NCBI GenBank assembly: GCA_964618405.1 | Contig: CAZUAY010000259.1 | Span: 1-5,651 of the forward strand | Origin: JBBQIY01 sp964618405 | GTDB taxonomy: Bacteria > Verrucomicrobiota > Kiritimatiellia > RFP12 > UBA3636 | DNA: 5,651 nucleotides | Direction: 5' to 3' | Part shown: in pieces, positions 1-5,504 of the stretch | Numbering within the stretch: position 1 is the stretch's first letter | How the letters are laid out: each line of letters begins with the position of its first letter | Program-made: the position numbers and the translations under genes | Notes under the pieces: generated by a model | Database searches by the model: none | The model's input: only the letters and a program-made list of their open reading frames with translations | What the model was told of the DNA's origin: nothing

Positions 1-97
1 GTGCCTGACCGATTACCAGAATAGCGTCAAAATAGTTTGACTTCATCCTGCGCGGGATGACATACTGAAGGTGTAACTGCCACGTGATGCTTCAAAA
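1..97. other. Left-edge non-coding stretch
   Basis: No gene can be named here. Two + strand frames are open from the edge and close at stops at 22-24 and 38-40, so the last few codons of an upstream gene could be present (for example a tail reading CLTDYQNSVKIV), but this is too short to support. The stretch also holds a possible promoter and a short dyad, listed separately, ahead of the first gene. Confidence 0.4.
37..66 (+). promoter_or_regulatory. Possible sigma70-type promoter for the CE15 hydrolase
   Basis: TTGACT at 37-42 matches the -35 consensus at five of six positions. CATACT at 61-66 matches the -10 consensus at four of six, with an 18 bp spacer. The spacer is filled by the inverted repeat TCATCC (43-48) / GGATGA (55-60). 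Transcription would begin near 73. The spacer length and -10 quality are mediocre, so this is a tentative call. Confidence 0.35.
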
Positions 98-1297
98 ATG
101 CGAAATTCAACGCATCGCGGCGGATCCGAAGAAAACACAATTCAAAACTCACTCATGTTAAAAGAACGACTTGCAGATCGGGAACTTTTGCCACTAGATC
201 GGATGGAGGACGGCTCGCTTTGCGAAAAAGGACAATGGCCCGTCCGCCGACAAGAGCTTTTGGAAAATTTGCAGCGCAATCTCTACGGCTGGACGCCTAC
301 AGAACCGCGCCAGGTTTCAGGACGTATCGTCTGGGAGGATTCGCGAGCTTACGCTGGCAAGGCTCTCCATCAGCGTGTCGAACTCCACATCACAACCCCT
401 GGCGGAACGATTACGTTACCCTTTCATCTGCTAACACCCCATGCGGTGTCCCGCCCTCCCGTGATGTTAAACCTTGCGTTTCGTCCAAGTCTAGCTGCAA
501 TGGAAACATCTGCGGATTATGCCGAACTCAGTGACACCTATCTTCCGATAGAAGAAATACTGGATAATGGCTTCGCGCTGGCTGTCGTTGCATACGGGGA
601 CATTAGCGACGACTCCCACGACGGGAATTTTCTGCAGGGATTGGGCAACTGTTTTTTCCAATCCAATACGCGCACGCCGGAAGCATGGGGACGCATCGGA
701 CTCTGGGCTTATGGAGGCTCCTGCGTTTTGGACTACCTTATGCAACAAGACACGCTTGATCGGAGCTGCATTTCGGTGATCGGGCATTCACGCTTGGGAA
801 AAACTGCTTTGTGGATGGGCGCGCAAGATGAGCGACTATTTGCTGCCGTTTCGAACAACTCAGGCATCGGCGGAGCCGCTGTGGCCAAGCACGGTTCAGG
901 TGAGCGTATCGCCGCTTTTCTTCGCGCCGGTAGTTGGGATTGGTTCTGCGAGAATTTTAAACGTTACGAGGGTCGCGAAGACGACCAGCCCTACGACCAG
1001 CACTTTTTGCTGGCAGCCATGGCACCGCGTCGCGTCTATGTAGCCAGCGCGGAGGAAGATCCCAGCGCCGACCCACAGTCTGAATTCTTATCCTGCGTAG
1101 CGGCCAGCCGTGCCTACGAGCTTCTCGGCGAACAAGGCTTAGTTACGCCCGACGCCTTACCGGCTCCGGGAACGACGCTACACGAAGGCCGCATTGGCTA
1201 TCATCTGCGCGCAGGCAGGCATTATTTGAGTCGTGAAGACTGGGGATTTGCTATGCAATTCCTCCGCAAACAGCGTGAAGAGACACTTGTGCAGTAA
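98..1297 (+). CDS. CE15 glucuronoyl-esterase-like alpha/beta hydrolase
   Basis: A 399-residue alpha/beta hydrolase resembling bacterial carbohydrate esterase family 15, whose characterised members cleave esters between lignin alcohols and glucuronic acid on xylan. Visible landmarks: an N-terminal segment with QWPVRR and NLYGWTP (47-67), the nucleophile elbow GHSRLGK (229-235, Ser231), the following SNNSGIGGAA (252-261), an acid-bearing loop AEEDPSADP (318-326), and the C-terminal IGYHLRAGRHYLSREDW (366-382) with probable catalytic His375. Length fits a family member lacking extra domains. No signal peptide is seen from ATG 98 or from the in-frame ATG at 155, which would remove 19 poorly conserved-looking residues. 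Neither start has a good ribosome binding site, so the true start is uncertain. The family is clear from motifs; the substrate is inferred, and some related proteins act on other esters. The next gene starts 53 bp downstream, so cotranscription is possible. Confidence 0.85.
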   Translation: MRNSTHRGGSEENTIQNSLMLKERLADRELLPLDRMEDGSLCEKGQWPVRRQELLENLQRNLYGWTPTEPRQVSGRIVWEDSRAYAGKALHQRVELHITTPGGTITLPFHLLTPHAVSRPPVMLNLAFRPSLAAMETSADYAELSDTYLPIEEILDNGFALAVVAYGDISDDSHDGNFLQGLGNCFFQSNTRTPEAWGRIGLWAYGGSCVLDYLMQQDTLDRSCISVIGHSRLGKTALWMGAQDERLFAAVSNNSGIGGAAVAKHGSGERIAAFLRAGSWDWFCENFKRYEGREDDQPYDQHFLLAAMAPRRVYVASAEEDPSADPQSEFLSCVAASRAYELLGEQGLVTPDALPAPGTTLHEGRIGYHLRAGRHYLSREDWGFAMQFLRKQREETLVQ

Positions 1298-1338
1298 AAC
1301 ACGGCTGGACAATTTTTCGAGTGGTGTTCACACCCAAC

Positions 1339-1343
1339 GAGGA
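1339..1343 (+). promoter_or_regulatory. Ribosome binding site fixing the nirC start
   Basis: GAGGA lies 7 bases before ATG 1351. This favours 1351 over the in-frame GTG at 1321, which has no comparable sequence and would add ten residues not expected for this family. Confidence 0.7.
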
Positions 1344-1350
1344 CGACGCA

Positions 1351-2145
1351 ATGGTAGAAACAACGATTGAACATTTCAACGAGTTGGCGCTCAAGAAGCT
1401 AGCTTTTCTCAAGCAGAGCCTCGCTCGCTATTTTACGTATTCCATGATGGCCGGAGTTCACATTGGATTTGCCATCATACTCATCTTTGCGATTGGCGGG
1501 CCGCTCAAGGCTGCAGCCGATCCAGGGATGAAGGCTCTGATGGGGGTTTCCTTCGGCATTGCCTTAGCATTGGTAATTTTTGCTGGATCCGAACTTTTTA
1601 CTGGCAACAACATGATTTTTACGATTGCCAGCCTGTCGAAAAAAGTCAGGTGGCGCGACACGCTTTGGCTCTGGTTTGTTTGCTATTTTGGAAACCTTGC
1701 CGGTTCGCTTTTGTTGGCTTATGGCGTTGCCGTATCTGGAATTATGAGCGGCACGCCTGGAGGCGAGTTGGTGTTAATCACGGCTGCCGCTAAAATGCAA
1801 ACGCCTTGGATCGAACTGTTCGTTCGCGGCATTCTCTGTAATATGCTGGTCTGCTTGGCGGTCTGGGCAGCAGGTCGTACGAAAGATGATACCGCGAAAC
1901 TCATCTTGCTCTTCTGGTGCCTGTTCGCCTTTATCGGATCCGGTTTTGAACATAGCATCGCCAATATGACGCTGTTAGGCCTTGGCCTTTTTATCCCCCA
2001 CGATCCCTTAGCAGTCTCTTGGGCTGGCTATGCGCACAACCTCATCCCTGTGACGCTCGGCAACATCATCGGCGGTGCTGTGTTCATTGGGGCAGCGTAT
2101 TGGTATGTGGCGAGTGGGGCACTAAAAAAAGAGCCACAGCGATGA
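1351..2145 (+). CDS. nirC: Formate/nitrite transporter family channel, NirC-like
   Basis: A 264-residue inner-membrane protein of the FNT family: pentameric channels passing formate, nitrite or related small anions. Numbering from ATG 1351, it shows six hydrophobic segments, the family signature FAGSELFTGN (77-86), the second signature RGILCNMLVCLA (159-170), the central pore histidine in FEHSIANM (His201), and the C-terminal NLIPVTLGNIIGG (230-242). The short N-terminal helix (TIEHFNELALKKLAFLK) and overall length fit NirC rather than the longer FocA. Nitrite is therefore the likeliest substrate, but FNT specificity cannot be read reliably from sequence and no nitrite reductase gene is in the window to confirm it. 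ATG 1351 is chosen for its ribosome binding site. The gene follows the CE15 hydrolase by 53 bp; no functional link between them is evident. Confidence 0.9.
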   Translation: MVETTIEHFNELALKKLAFLKQSLARYFTYSMMAGVHIGFAIILIFAIGGPLKAAADPGMKALMGVSFGIALALVIFAGSELFTGNNMIFTIASLSKKVRWRDTLWLWFVCYFGNLAGSLLLAYGVAVSGIMSGTPGGELVLITAAAKMQTPWIELFVRGILCNMLVCLAVWAAGRTKDDTAKLILLFWCLFAFIGSGFEHSIANMTLLGLGLFIPHDPLAVSWAGYAHNLIPVTLGNIIGGAVFIGAAYWYVASGALKKEPQR

Positions 2146-2248
2146 AGGTGGTGGAAGAGAGAGGGACAAGATAAGCAGGATGAATCCCGCTGGCTATCGT
2201 GTAGATCTGGCCTATAGATGCAATGCCTTAAGGGGCGACATTTAGACG

Positions 2249-2276
2249 TTGTACCCGCTTCTAAATATGTTACAAT
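2249..2276 (+). promoter_or_regulatory. Sigma70-like promoter with extended -10 for the serine hydrolase
   Basis: TTGTAC (2249-2254) is followed after 16 bp by TACAAT (2271-2276), which matches the -10 consensus at five of six positions. TG at 2268-2269 adds an extended -10 element. Transcription would start near 2283, giving a leader of about 26 bases that contains the ribosome binding site. The position in the gap directly before the gene supports the call. Confidence 0.6.
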
Positions 2277-2293
2277 TTCACCCTAATAAACGC

Positions 2294-2298
2294 AGGAG
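2294..2298 (+). promoter_or_regulatory. Ribosome binding site of the serine hydrolase gene
   Basis: AGGAG lies 10 bases before ATG 2309 within an otherwise A/T-rich leader. It is the strongest Shine-Dalgarno match in the window and fixes the start of the downstream gene. Confidence 0.75.
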
Positions 2299-2308
2299 TT
2301 TTTAAATT

Positions 2309-3397
2309 ATGACCAAACAATCTGTACATTCATTGCAAGGTAACATTCAGCGGATGCTGGACCGTGCCGTGGCTGATGGAACAGAAAATGGCTGTCAAGT
2401 GGCTGTTTTTATTGACGGTGAACTGGTGGTTGATGCTTATGCTGGAACAACCGGCAGAGCGAACAACGAACACGTTGATTCCCAGTCGCTCTTTCCAATA
2501 TTTTCGGCTGGCAAGGGGATCGTTACCACGGCGTTTCTGCGGCTGGTAGAACGAGGGCTTGTCAAACTCGATCAGAAGGTCGGCGAAATCTGGCCCGAAT
2601 ACGCCTGCAACGGAAAAGAGGAAACGACCGTGCGTCACATCCTTCAGCACCGTTCCGGCGTCTGCATTCGTACGCCTTACGACACGATTGAACAAATCGC
2701 CGATTGGGACGTGATGTGTGCCCGAGTGGCGACCGCTCATCCCGTATTTCCGCCTGGGCGTGCCACACGCTACCAGACCATCAACTACACGTGGCTTCTC
2801 GGTGAACTGGCGCAGCGGGTCACTGGCAAACGTCTGTCGAAAATTCTCGAAGAAGAGGTCTATAATCCGGCTGGGATTCGTGACCTGTTCTTTGGCGTTC
2901 CCGACCGCGATCTGCTGCGGGTGGCTTGGTTGATTCGCGGTCCCGGTCTCTCCCCAGTTCCGGCACAGCCTCCCTGTTGGGATTATTCGTTGGAGGAGAT
3001 CATGAATAATCGCGTAATCCAGAAAGCCTGCCTCCCTGGCTTTAATTGCATCTCGAATGCCGTTGATCTTGCTCGACATTATTCGTTGTTGCTCGATGCG
3101 GAATCACGCAACCGGCTATTGAAACGAGAAACGGTTCGTGCTGCGGTTGCGATGACCCTAGCACCCGATGATCTACTGCCAGCCTCACTCGCCGAATGGA
3201 AGACTCATGGTTTGGGATATGCCGTCAGTAAGCCGGATGAAAATAATATTGGCCAACAATTTGGACACGGCGGCTATGGGGGTGCCGACGGGCAAGCTTT
3301 TCAGCAGGAAAGATTGGCCTATGGGTATACCCGAAACTTGATTCACGGCACGACTAGTTTACGTGCCGAGTTGGAAAAGTTGTTCACGTTATGTTGA
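2309..3397 (+). CDS. Serine hydrolase, class C beta-lactamase / family VIII esterase type
   Basis: A 362-residue protein with the serine beta-lactamase/transpeptidase fold. The nucleophile motif SxxK is SAGK at 66-69 (Ser66, Lys69). The second motif is Tyr155 in RYQTINYTWLLGEL, matching the Tyr-led motif of family VIII carboxylesterases rather than the Y-x-N of true AmpC enzymes. The third motif is HGG (320-322) in FGHGGYGG, in place of the KTG of beta-lactamases. The segment VRHILQHRSGV (108-118) is also typical. Such proteins usually hydrolyse small esters and are often annotated simply as serine hydrolases; a true beta-lactamase is unlikely but not excluded. No signal peptide is visible, so it is probably cytoplasmic, unlike periplasmic AmpC. 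It has its own promoter and ribosome binding site, so it is probably a single-gene unit. The physiological substrate is unknown. Confidence 0.88.
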   Translation: MTKQSVHSLQGNIQRMLDRAVADGTENGCQVAVFIDGELVVDAYAGTTGRANNEHVDSQSLFPIFSAGKGIVTTAFLRLVERGLVKLDQKVGEIWPEYACNGKEETTVRHILQHRSGVCIRTPYDTIEQIADWDVMCARVATAHPVFPPGRATRYQTINYTWLLGELAQRVTGKRLSKILEEEVYNPAGIRDLFFGVPDRDLLRVAWLIRGPGLSPVPAQPPCWDYSLEEIMNNRVIQKACLPGFNCISNAVDLARHYSLLLDAESRNRLLKRETVRAAVAMTLAPDDLLPASLAEWKTHGLGYAVSKPDENNIGQQFGHGGYGGADGQAFQQERLAYGYTRNLIHGTTSLRAELEKLFTLC

Positions 3398-3430
3398 AGC
3401 GACTAGGCTTCTTCAATGCTCTGAGTTTTT
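3394..3430 (+). terminator. Weak candidate terminator after the serine hydrolase
   Basis: The stop codon sits in an inverted repeat TTGAAG (3394-3399) / CTTCAA (3411-3416), with an alternative inner pairing GAAGC (3396-3400) / GCTTC (3407-3411). A run of five T ends at 3430, about ten bases beyond the stem, which is further than in a standard intrinsic terminator. This makes the call tentative. Confidence 0.3.
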
Positions 3431-3467
3431 GACTGTGATTCGAGTCGTGAGCAAAATGCATGCCGGA

Positions 3468-3495
3468 TTGTTCCCTAGTATCCAATCTATATTAT
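3468..3495 (+). promoter_or_regulatory. Probable promoter of queA
   Basis: TTGTTC (3468-3473) and TATTAT (3490-3495) are separated by 16 bp; the -10 matches consensus at five of six positions. Transcription near 3502 would leave about 28 bases of leader before ATG 3530. It would also make the in-frame TTG at 3503 practically leaderless, which argues against that start. Confidence 0.5.
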
Positions 3496-3529
3496 AGGGT
3501 TTTTGATTATTCATCGACGGGTCTCCCTC

Positions 3530-4579
3530 ATGTTAACTTCAGATTTCGACTACCAACTCCCAGAAGAACTGATCGCGCAAGTGCCTCCACCGCAGCGTGG
3601 CATCTCGAGAATGCTGGTTTTGCATCGAGATACAGGCCAGATTGAGCACCGGCATATCGCTGATATTCGCGAGTACCTCGAACCGGGCGACTTAATGATC
3701 CTCAACGATACACGCGTGTTTTCCGCACGGGCGTTCGGAAATTGGAGCGATACCCCTGGTAAGGTCGAAATCCTTCTCGTTGAGCCTTCGCTCGCCCACC
3801 CAGGCGCCTGGTCGGCGCTGTGCCGCAGCTCGAGACCGGCGAAGGTGGGGCTGGTCATGGTTCTGGCCGATGGCAAGATTCGCGCGGAGGTTATCGGCAA
3901 AAGCGCAGATGGACGCATCGATCTGAAGATCGACTGCGCTGGCGATCTCTTTCAGGTTTTAGAGGAACATGGTGTTCCGCCTGTTCCGCCTTATATTCAT
4001 CGTAGCGCTCACGATTCGCGGGTCGAGGTGGACAAGGCGCGTTACCAGACCGTCTATGCGCGTGAAACGGGCGCTGTTGCGGCGCCAACAGCAGGTCTAC
4101 ATTTTTCGGAAGAGCTGCTCGGGAAGGTTAGGAGCCAGGGAGTCGAAACAGCCTTTGTTACCTTGCATGTGGGCCCCGGGACATTTCGTCCGGTCAAGGT
4201 TGACGTGATTGAAGAGCATGTGATGGACGAGGAACGGTTTGAAATATCGGAATCGACTGCTCAGGCTGTCGATAAAGTCAAGGCCGCTGGGAAGCGCCTT
4301 TTTGCCGTCGGTAGCACGAGCGTGCGTACGCTCGAAACTCGCGCGAATCCGGACGGCTCTGTGAATGCGGGGCAGGGGAGGAGTTCAATTTTTATTTACC
4401 CGCCCTATCAGTTTAAGACGGTGGATGCCATGCTCACCAACTTTCATCTACCGTGTTCGACCCTGCTCATGATGGTGTGTGCGCTTGCGGGCCGGGAACT
4501 TGTGTTCAAGGCGTACCACGAGGCCATTCAAGAGAAGTACCGCTTCTATAGCTACGGCGACTGTATGCTGATTCTTTAG
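3530..4579 (+). CDS. queA: S-adenosylmethionine:tRNA ribosyltransferase-isomerase QueA
   Basis: QueA transfers and rearranges the ribosyl part of S-adenosylmethionine onto 7-aminomethyl-7-deazaguanine in tRNA, making epoxyqueuosine, the next-to-last step of queuosine synthesis at wobble position 34. The 349-residue product (numbered from ATG 3530) is full length and shows the family motifs in order: SDFDYQLPEELIAQ at the N-terminus, LNDTRVFSAR (58-67), YQTVYA (172-177), GAVAAPTAGLHF (181-192), LHVGPGTFRPV (212-222), VGSTSVRTLE (260-269), TNFHLPCSTLL (303-313) and YRFYSYGD (337-344). The start at 3530 fits family N-termini; an in-frame TTG at 3503 would add nine residues. The ribosome binding site is weak. 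No other queuosine genes (tgt, queG, queC-F) are in the window, so it is an isolated pathway gene, apparently transcribed alone. Confidence 0.97.
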   Translation: MLTSDFDYQLPEELIAQVPPPQRGISRMLVLHRDTGQIEHRHIADIREYLEPGDLMILNDTRVFSARAFGNWSDTPGKVEILLVEPSLAHPGAWSALCRSSRPAKVGLVMVLADGKIRAEVIGKSADGRIDLKIDCAGDLFQVLEEHGVPPVPPYIHRSAHDSRVEVDKARYQTVYARETGAVAAPTAGLHFSEELLGKVRSQGVETAFVTLHVGPGTFRPVKVDVIEEHVMDEERFEISESTAQAVDKVKAAGKRLFAVGSTSVRTLETRANPDGSVNAGQGRSSIFIYPPYQFKTVDAMLTNFHLPCSTLLMMVCALAGRELVFKAYHEAIQEKYRFYSYGDCMLIL

Positions 4580-4615
4580 TTGCAGTTACGAGTTTTGAGA
4601 CCCCGATAGTTCACA

Positions 4616-4637
4616 GGGGCGATTTTTCAATCGCCCC
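4616..4637 (+). terminator. GC-rich hairpin after queA, candidate terminator or dispersed repeat
   Basis: A perfect 9-bp stem GGGGCGATT (4616-4624) / AATCGCCCC (4629-4637) closes a four-base TTTC loop 36 bases after the queA stop. Its position and stability suit a transcription terminator. However, no T-tract follows on either strand (the nearest is TTTT at 4645-4648), so it may instead be a REP-like palindrome or a processing/stability hairpin. Confidence 0.45.
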
Positions 4638-4664
4638 ACATGCGTTTTCGGTTTCGTCTGATCC

Positions 4665-4683
4665 AAAGAATATGCTATTCTTT
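4665..4683. repeat. Perfect 8-bp inverted repeat with 3-bp spacer
   Basis: AAAGAATA (4665-4672) and TATTCTTT (4676-4683) flank TGC. A short, A/T-rich, near-symmetric dyad 74 bp before the flavoprotein start is a form typical of a dimeric-regulator operator, but it could also be a weak hairpin. Function is not established. Confidence 0.4.
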
Positions 4684-4694
4684 AACCTAATGAC

Positions 4695-4720
4695 GCTGAT
4701 TTTCAGAAATAGAGATCAGC
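4695..4720. repeat. 6-bp inverted repeat upstream of the flavoprotein gene
   Basis: GCTGAT (4695-4700) pairs with ATCAGC (4715-4720) across a 14-base loop. The stem is short and could occur by chance. It is listed because it is the third consecutive dyad in this gap and lies in the likely leader of the next gene. Confidence 0.3.
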
Positions 4721-4756
4721 AGTCAAAGTGCCCCAAGCAACCCAAAGAAACATAAA

Positions 4757-5128
4757 ATGATTACAGAAAAAATATTAGAACTCATGAAAAGTGATGGCGT
4801 TGTATCCATTGCGACGTTAGGCGAAGATGGGATTCACGTGGTAAACACATGGAATAGCTACCTCAAAGTTTCGGAGGATGGCCGACTCTTCATTCCAGCA
4901 GGTTACATGCATAAAACAGAGACTAACATTGCTCAAAACCCGAATGTTGTCATTACCATGGCCAGTAGCAAGGTAAAAGGATTGCACGGTCCTGGAGCCG
5001 GATTCCTCATGAAAGGGAAAGCGCAATTTATTTCATCTGGGCCAGAATTTGATTTCATGAAAAGCACTTATGCCTGGGTGCGCGCAACGCTGGCCGTTAC
5101 CCTTGAATCCGCCGTTCAAACCTGGTAG
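4757..5128 (+). CDS. Small FMN-binding split-barrel protein (pyridoxamine-phosphate-oxidase-like)
   Basis: A 123-residue protein closely resembling, as I recall it, the 122-residue FMN-binding protein of Desulfovibrio vulgaris, a homodimeric split beta-barrel of the pyridoxamine 5'-phosphate oxidase-like superfamily. Shared landmarks: GVVSIATLGEDG (14-25), NTWNSYLKV (30-38), RLFIPAG (43-49), MHKTETN (51-57), GPGAGF (78-83), SGPEF (94-98), Trp107 in WVRA, and the C-terminal ESAVQT. FMN contacts are expected around Asn30-Trp32, Lys53-Thr54 and Trp107 by homology. One residue is inserted before Trp107 relative to the Desulfovibrio protein, and the last residue is Trp instead of Leu. It is soluble and cytoplasmic, with no signal peptide. 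Its role is probably electron transfer or an unknown flavin reaction; it is too short to be PdxH itself. It converges on the HTH gene, with stop codons about 25 bp apart. Confidence 0.88.
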   Translation: MITEKILELMKSDGVVSIATLGEDGIHVVNTWNSYLKVSEDGRLFIPAGYMHKTETNIAQNPNVVITMASSKVKGLHGPGAGFLMKGKAQFISSGPEFDFMKSTYAWVRATLAVTLESAVQTW

Positions 5129-5164
5129 AAGAGATGAAAGAAGGAGCAGACATCAAACTGCTCC
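5129..5164 (-). terminator. Intrinsic terminator of the HTH gene, between convergent genes
   Basis: A perfect 7-bp stem GGAGCAG (5143-5149) / CTGCTCC (5158-5164) with an 8-base loop overlaps the HTH gene's stop codon. Read on the - strand, it is followed by the T/C-rich tract TTCTTTCATCTCTTC, suiting termination of the - strand gene. On the + strand no T-run follows, so it is a poorer terminator for the flavoprotein gene. Confidence 0.5.
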
Positions 5165-5446
5165 AGATCGACTCTCAGCGACATAGAGTGAAGTTGCTTG
5201 TGATTCCTGCCGTTGGGTTCGCGGTCGTTTTGTGGCAGTGTCTGCATGGGAGGTGATGAGTTTGAAGCGGCCGTCAGCCTTTTCAAGAAAACGTTTAACG
5301 GATTTTTTCAGATAGACCTGGTTTCCACCAAAAGAAGTTTTGAAGATGAATCCTCTCGAAATTCGACGATGCTTATGCAACGCCTGGCGACTGATACCTA
5401 GGATCGTAGCGGTCTCCGCAGAGGACAGGAAGGCGCTGATGGGCAT
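5153..5446 (-). CDS. Small helix-turn-helix DNA-binding protein, unknown role
   Basis: A 97-residue protein. Residues 8-29 (SSAETATILG then SRQALHKHRRI) look like a helix-turn-helix of the excisionase/MerR-like winged type. They are followed by a possible wing (GFIFKTSFGGNQVYLKKSV, 32-50) and KRFLEK. The conserved-looking part ends at DGRF (58-61); the remaining tail is polar, basic and probably disordered. I recognise the general style, also seen in small antitoxin-like or excisionase-like proteins, but not a named family. No toxin or integrase partner is visible. The start ATG at 5446 has no good ribosome binding site, and coding-like sequence continues upstream in frame for 15 codons to a stop at 5492-5494 with no start codon. 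A one-base slip would connect it to ATG 5504 (see findings), so the gene may be longer or frameshifted. Confidence 0.7.
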   Translation of the reverse strand: MPISAFLSSAETATILGISRQALHKHRRISRGFIFKTSFGGNQVYLKKSVKRFLEKADGRFKLITSHADTATKRPRTQRQESQATSLYVAESRSGAV

Positions 5447-5504
5447 GGCCTGAAGAAGGGCGTCATAGGCTTTGGGAAATTTTCTTTGTGCCTAGTTTTG
5501 ACAT
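5447..5504 (-). pseudogene. Possible frameshifted 5' end of the HTH gene
   Basis: On the - strand, ATG at 5504 opens MSKLGTKK, then runs out of frame to a stop after 13 codons. The HTH frame upstream of its own ATG reads FPKAYDALLQA. Removing one base from the four-A run (5480-5483) joins the two into a continuous start of about 19 residues, MSKLGTKKFPKAYDALLQA, giving a product near 116 residues. This suggests a natural or sequencing frameshift, but chance open sequence of this length is possible. Confidence 0.35.

Larger units (their letters stand above)
4580..4756. other. Hairpin-rich intergenic region between queA and the flavoprotein gene
   Basis: No gene is seen in these 177 bp. They contain three separate perfect inverted repeats (4616-4637, 4665-4683 and 4695-4720). 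I find no convincing promoter for the downstream gene: the best -10-like element, TATTCT at 4676-4681 preceded by TGC, lacks a matching -35. The region before ATG 4757 has only a weak purine stretch (AAAGAAA, 4744-4750) as a ribosome binding site. Confidence 0.6.

Noticed and set aside
1287..1313. Promoter-like TTGTGC / GACAAT before the NirC-like gene
   Set aside because: The spacer is only 15 bp and both elements are weak; cotranscription with the upstream hydrolase is equally likely.
1321..1350. GTG start extending the NirC-like protein by ten residues
   Set aside because: ATG 1351 has a well-placed GAGGA and gives the family's normal N-terminus; the GTG has no ribosome binding site.
2330..3079. 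Long - strand open frame (249 codons) antisense to the serine hydrolase
   Set aside because: It lies entirely within a gene whose catalytic motifs are clear, has no recognisable motif of its own, and is best explained as a codon-structure shadow.
3503..3529. TTG start extending QueA by nine residues
   Set aside because: The family start pattern fits ATG 3530, and the TTG lies at the predicted transcription start.
3460..3645. Short + strand open frame overlapping the queA start
   Set aside because: It is in a different frame from queA, covers its promoter and first codons, and resembles no known protein.
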